NCBI GenBank assembly: GCA_030683815.1
Contig: JAUXPJ010000023.1
Coordinates: forward strand, 62,001-126,000
Length of the DNA: 64,000 nucleotides
DNA from: Flavobacteriaceae bacterium
GTDB lineage: Bacteria > Bacteroidota > Bacteroidia > Flavobacteriales > Flavobacteriaceae
Direction: 5' to 3'
In this document: positions 63,837 to 64,000 of the stretch, piece by piece
How the letters are laid out: every line of letters starts with the position of its first letter
Numbering within the stretch: the stretch's first letter is position 1
The notes under the pieces: model-generated
Databases searched by the model: none
Seen by the model: only the letters and a program-made list of their open reading frames with translations
What the model was told of the DNA's origin: nothing
Made by a program: the position numbers and the translations under genes

Positions 63837-63872
63837 AAATCACCCCATATTGACCCCATATTGACCTCATAC
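63837..63872 (+). repeat. Direct repeats ACCCCATATTG x2.7 before the last gene
   Basis: AAATC then ACCCCATATTG at 63842-63852, again at 63853-63863 and a variant ACCTCATAC at 63864-63872, with an 11-base period. The first block is shared with 62880-62891. Regular spacing of about one helical turn suggests cooperative protein binding. Confidence 0.75.
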
Positions 63873-63928
63873 GGCTTTTTTAATTACTTCATATTTAGTT
63901 GTTTTGCTTTCATAAAAAATAAAAATAT

Positions 63929-64000
63929 ATGACACATCAAACAAATTCAACAACCGTAAACCAATTACTTACCAAAGAAGATTTAGTAGAATTTCGTAAA
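63929..64000 (+). CDS. Helix-turn-helix (excisionase-like) protein, 3' end outside the window
   Basis: Only 24 codons are visible: MTHQTNSTTVNQLLTKEDLV then EFRK. The stretch LLTKEDLVEFRK is a common start of the small DNA-binding proteins found next to rteC in Bacteroidota elements. The identification rests on that and on position, so it is tentative. Confidence 0.5.
   Translation, partial: MTHQTNSTTVNQLLTKEDLVEFRK

Noticed and set aside
61355-64000. Second copy of the tRNA-Ser 3' end as attR
   Set aside because: I looked for the T-arm and acceptor sequence in this stretch and did not see it; the right end must lie outside the window.

Overview
The window is a piece of a low-GC chromosome from the Bacteroidota, most likely a Flavobacterium or close relative in the Flavobacteriaceae. 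This rests on several things seen in the sequence. There are type IX secretion (T9SS) C-terminal sorting domains and a fused E1 alpha/beta 2-oxoacid dehydrogenase. Promoters follow the Bacteroidota pattern TTG-N18/19-TAnnTTTG. Shine-Dalgarno sequences are almost absent, apart from a perfect one before rpsU. An RteC gene lies beside a CTnDOT-type integrase.

Layout. 1-3.3 kb: menaquinone genes menC and menE around a CPBP membrane protease, plus a small zinc-ribbon protein. 3.4-9.3 kb: YebC, an acyl-CoA carboxylase beta subunit, an FMN reductase-MarR-pirin operon and the ABC-F factor EttA. 9.6-12.2 kb: a broken T9SS-cargo gene and an outer-membrane barrel gene, followed by the only long gene-free stretch (12.15-12.82 kb). 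12.8-18.7 kb, minus strand: ric, then a compact operon parA-parB-DUF5683-dapB-lepB-wbqC. 18.9-24.9 kb: two peptidases (PepD and an M3 oligopeptidase), a DUF2851 gene and an unusual small histidine-kinase-like protein. 25.1-30.4 kb: a four-subunit 2-oxoacid:ferredoxin oxidoreductase operon beside a fused E1 dehydrogenase. 30.5-37.2 kb: an M1-peptidase-like protein fused to a barrel, a T9SS-domain remnant, a LOG-family protein and uvrA. 37.2-42.5 kb, plus strand: PspC, a potassium channel, an NSS transporter with a 51-residue partner, a helix-hairpin-helix protein and an acyl-CoA dehydrogenase.

42.5-57.4 kb is the information-processing core: rpsU, xerC, hpf, four tRNAs, tuf, tRNA-Trp, secE, nusG, rplKAJL, rpoB, rpoC and a DUF3467 gene. 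Strong hairpins lie between rplL and rpoB and between rpoB and rpoC. 57.5-61.1 kb: a TonB-dependent receptor, a thioredoxin-fold protein and aroC. At 61.27 kb a tRNA-Ser gene points at a tyrosine integrase, an RteC regulator and the start of a further gene that runs off the window. This looks like the left end of an integrated conjugative or mobilizable element. Its non-coding DNA carries two repeat families: GGTACAC sites before the integrase, and ACCCCAT-type direct repeats before rteC and before the next gene.

Most of the window is conserved chromosome. The most interesting parts are the element end with its repeats, the rpsU leader, the rpoB-rpoC hairpin, the decaying T9SS gene, the barrel-fused M1-like protein, the ferredoxin-dependent 2-oxoacid operon and the tiny transporter partner. 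I saw no CRISPR array, no insertion sequence and no recognisable defence system. All assignments come from reading motifs; no database search was run.
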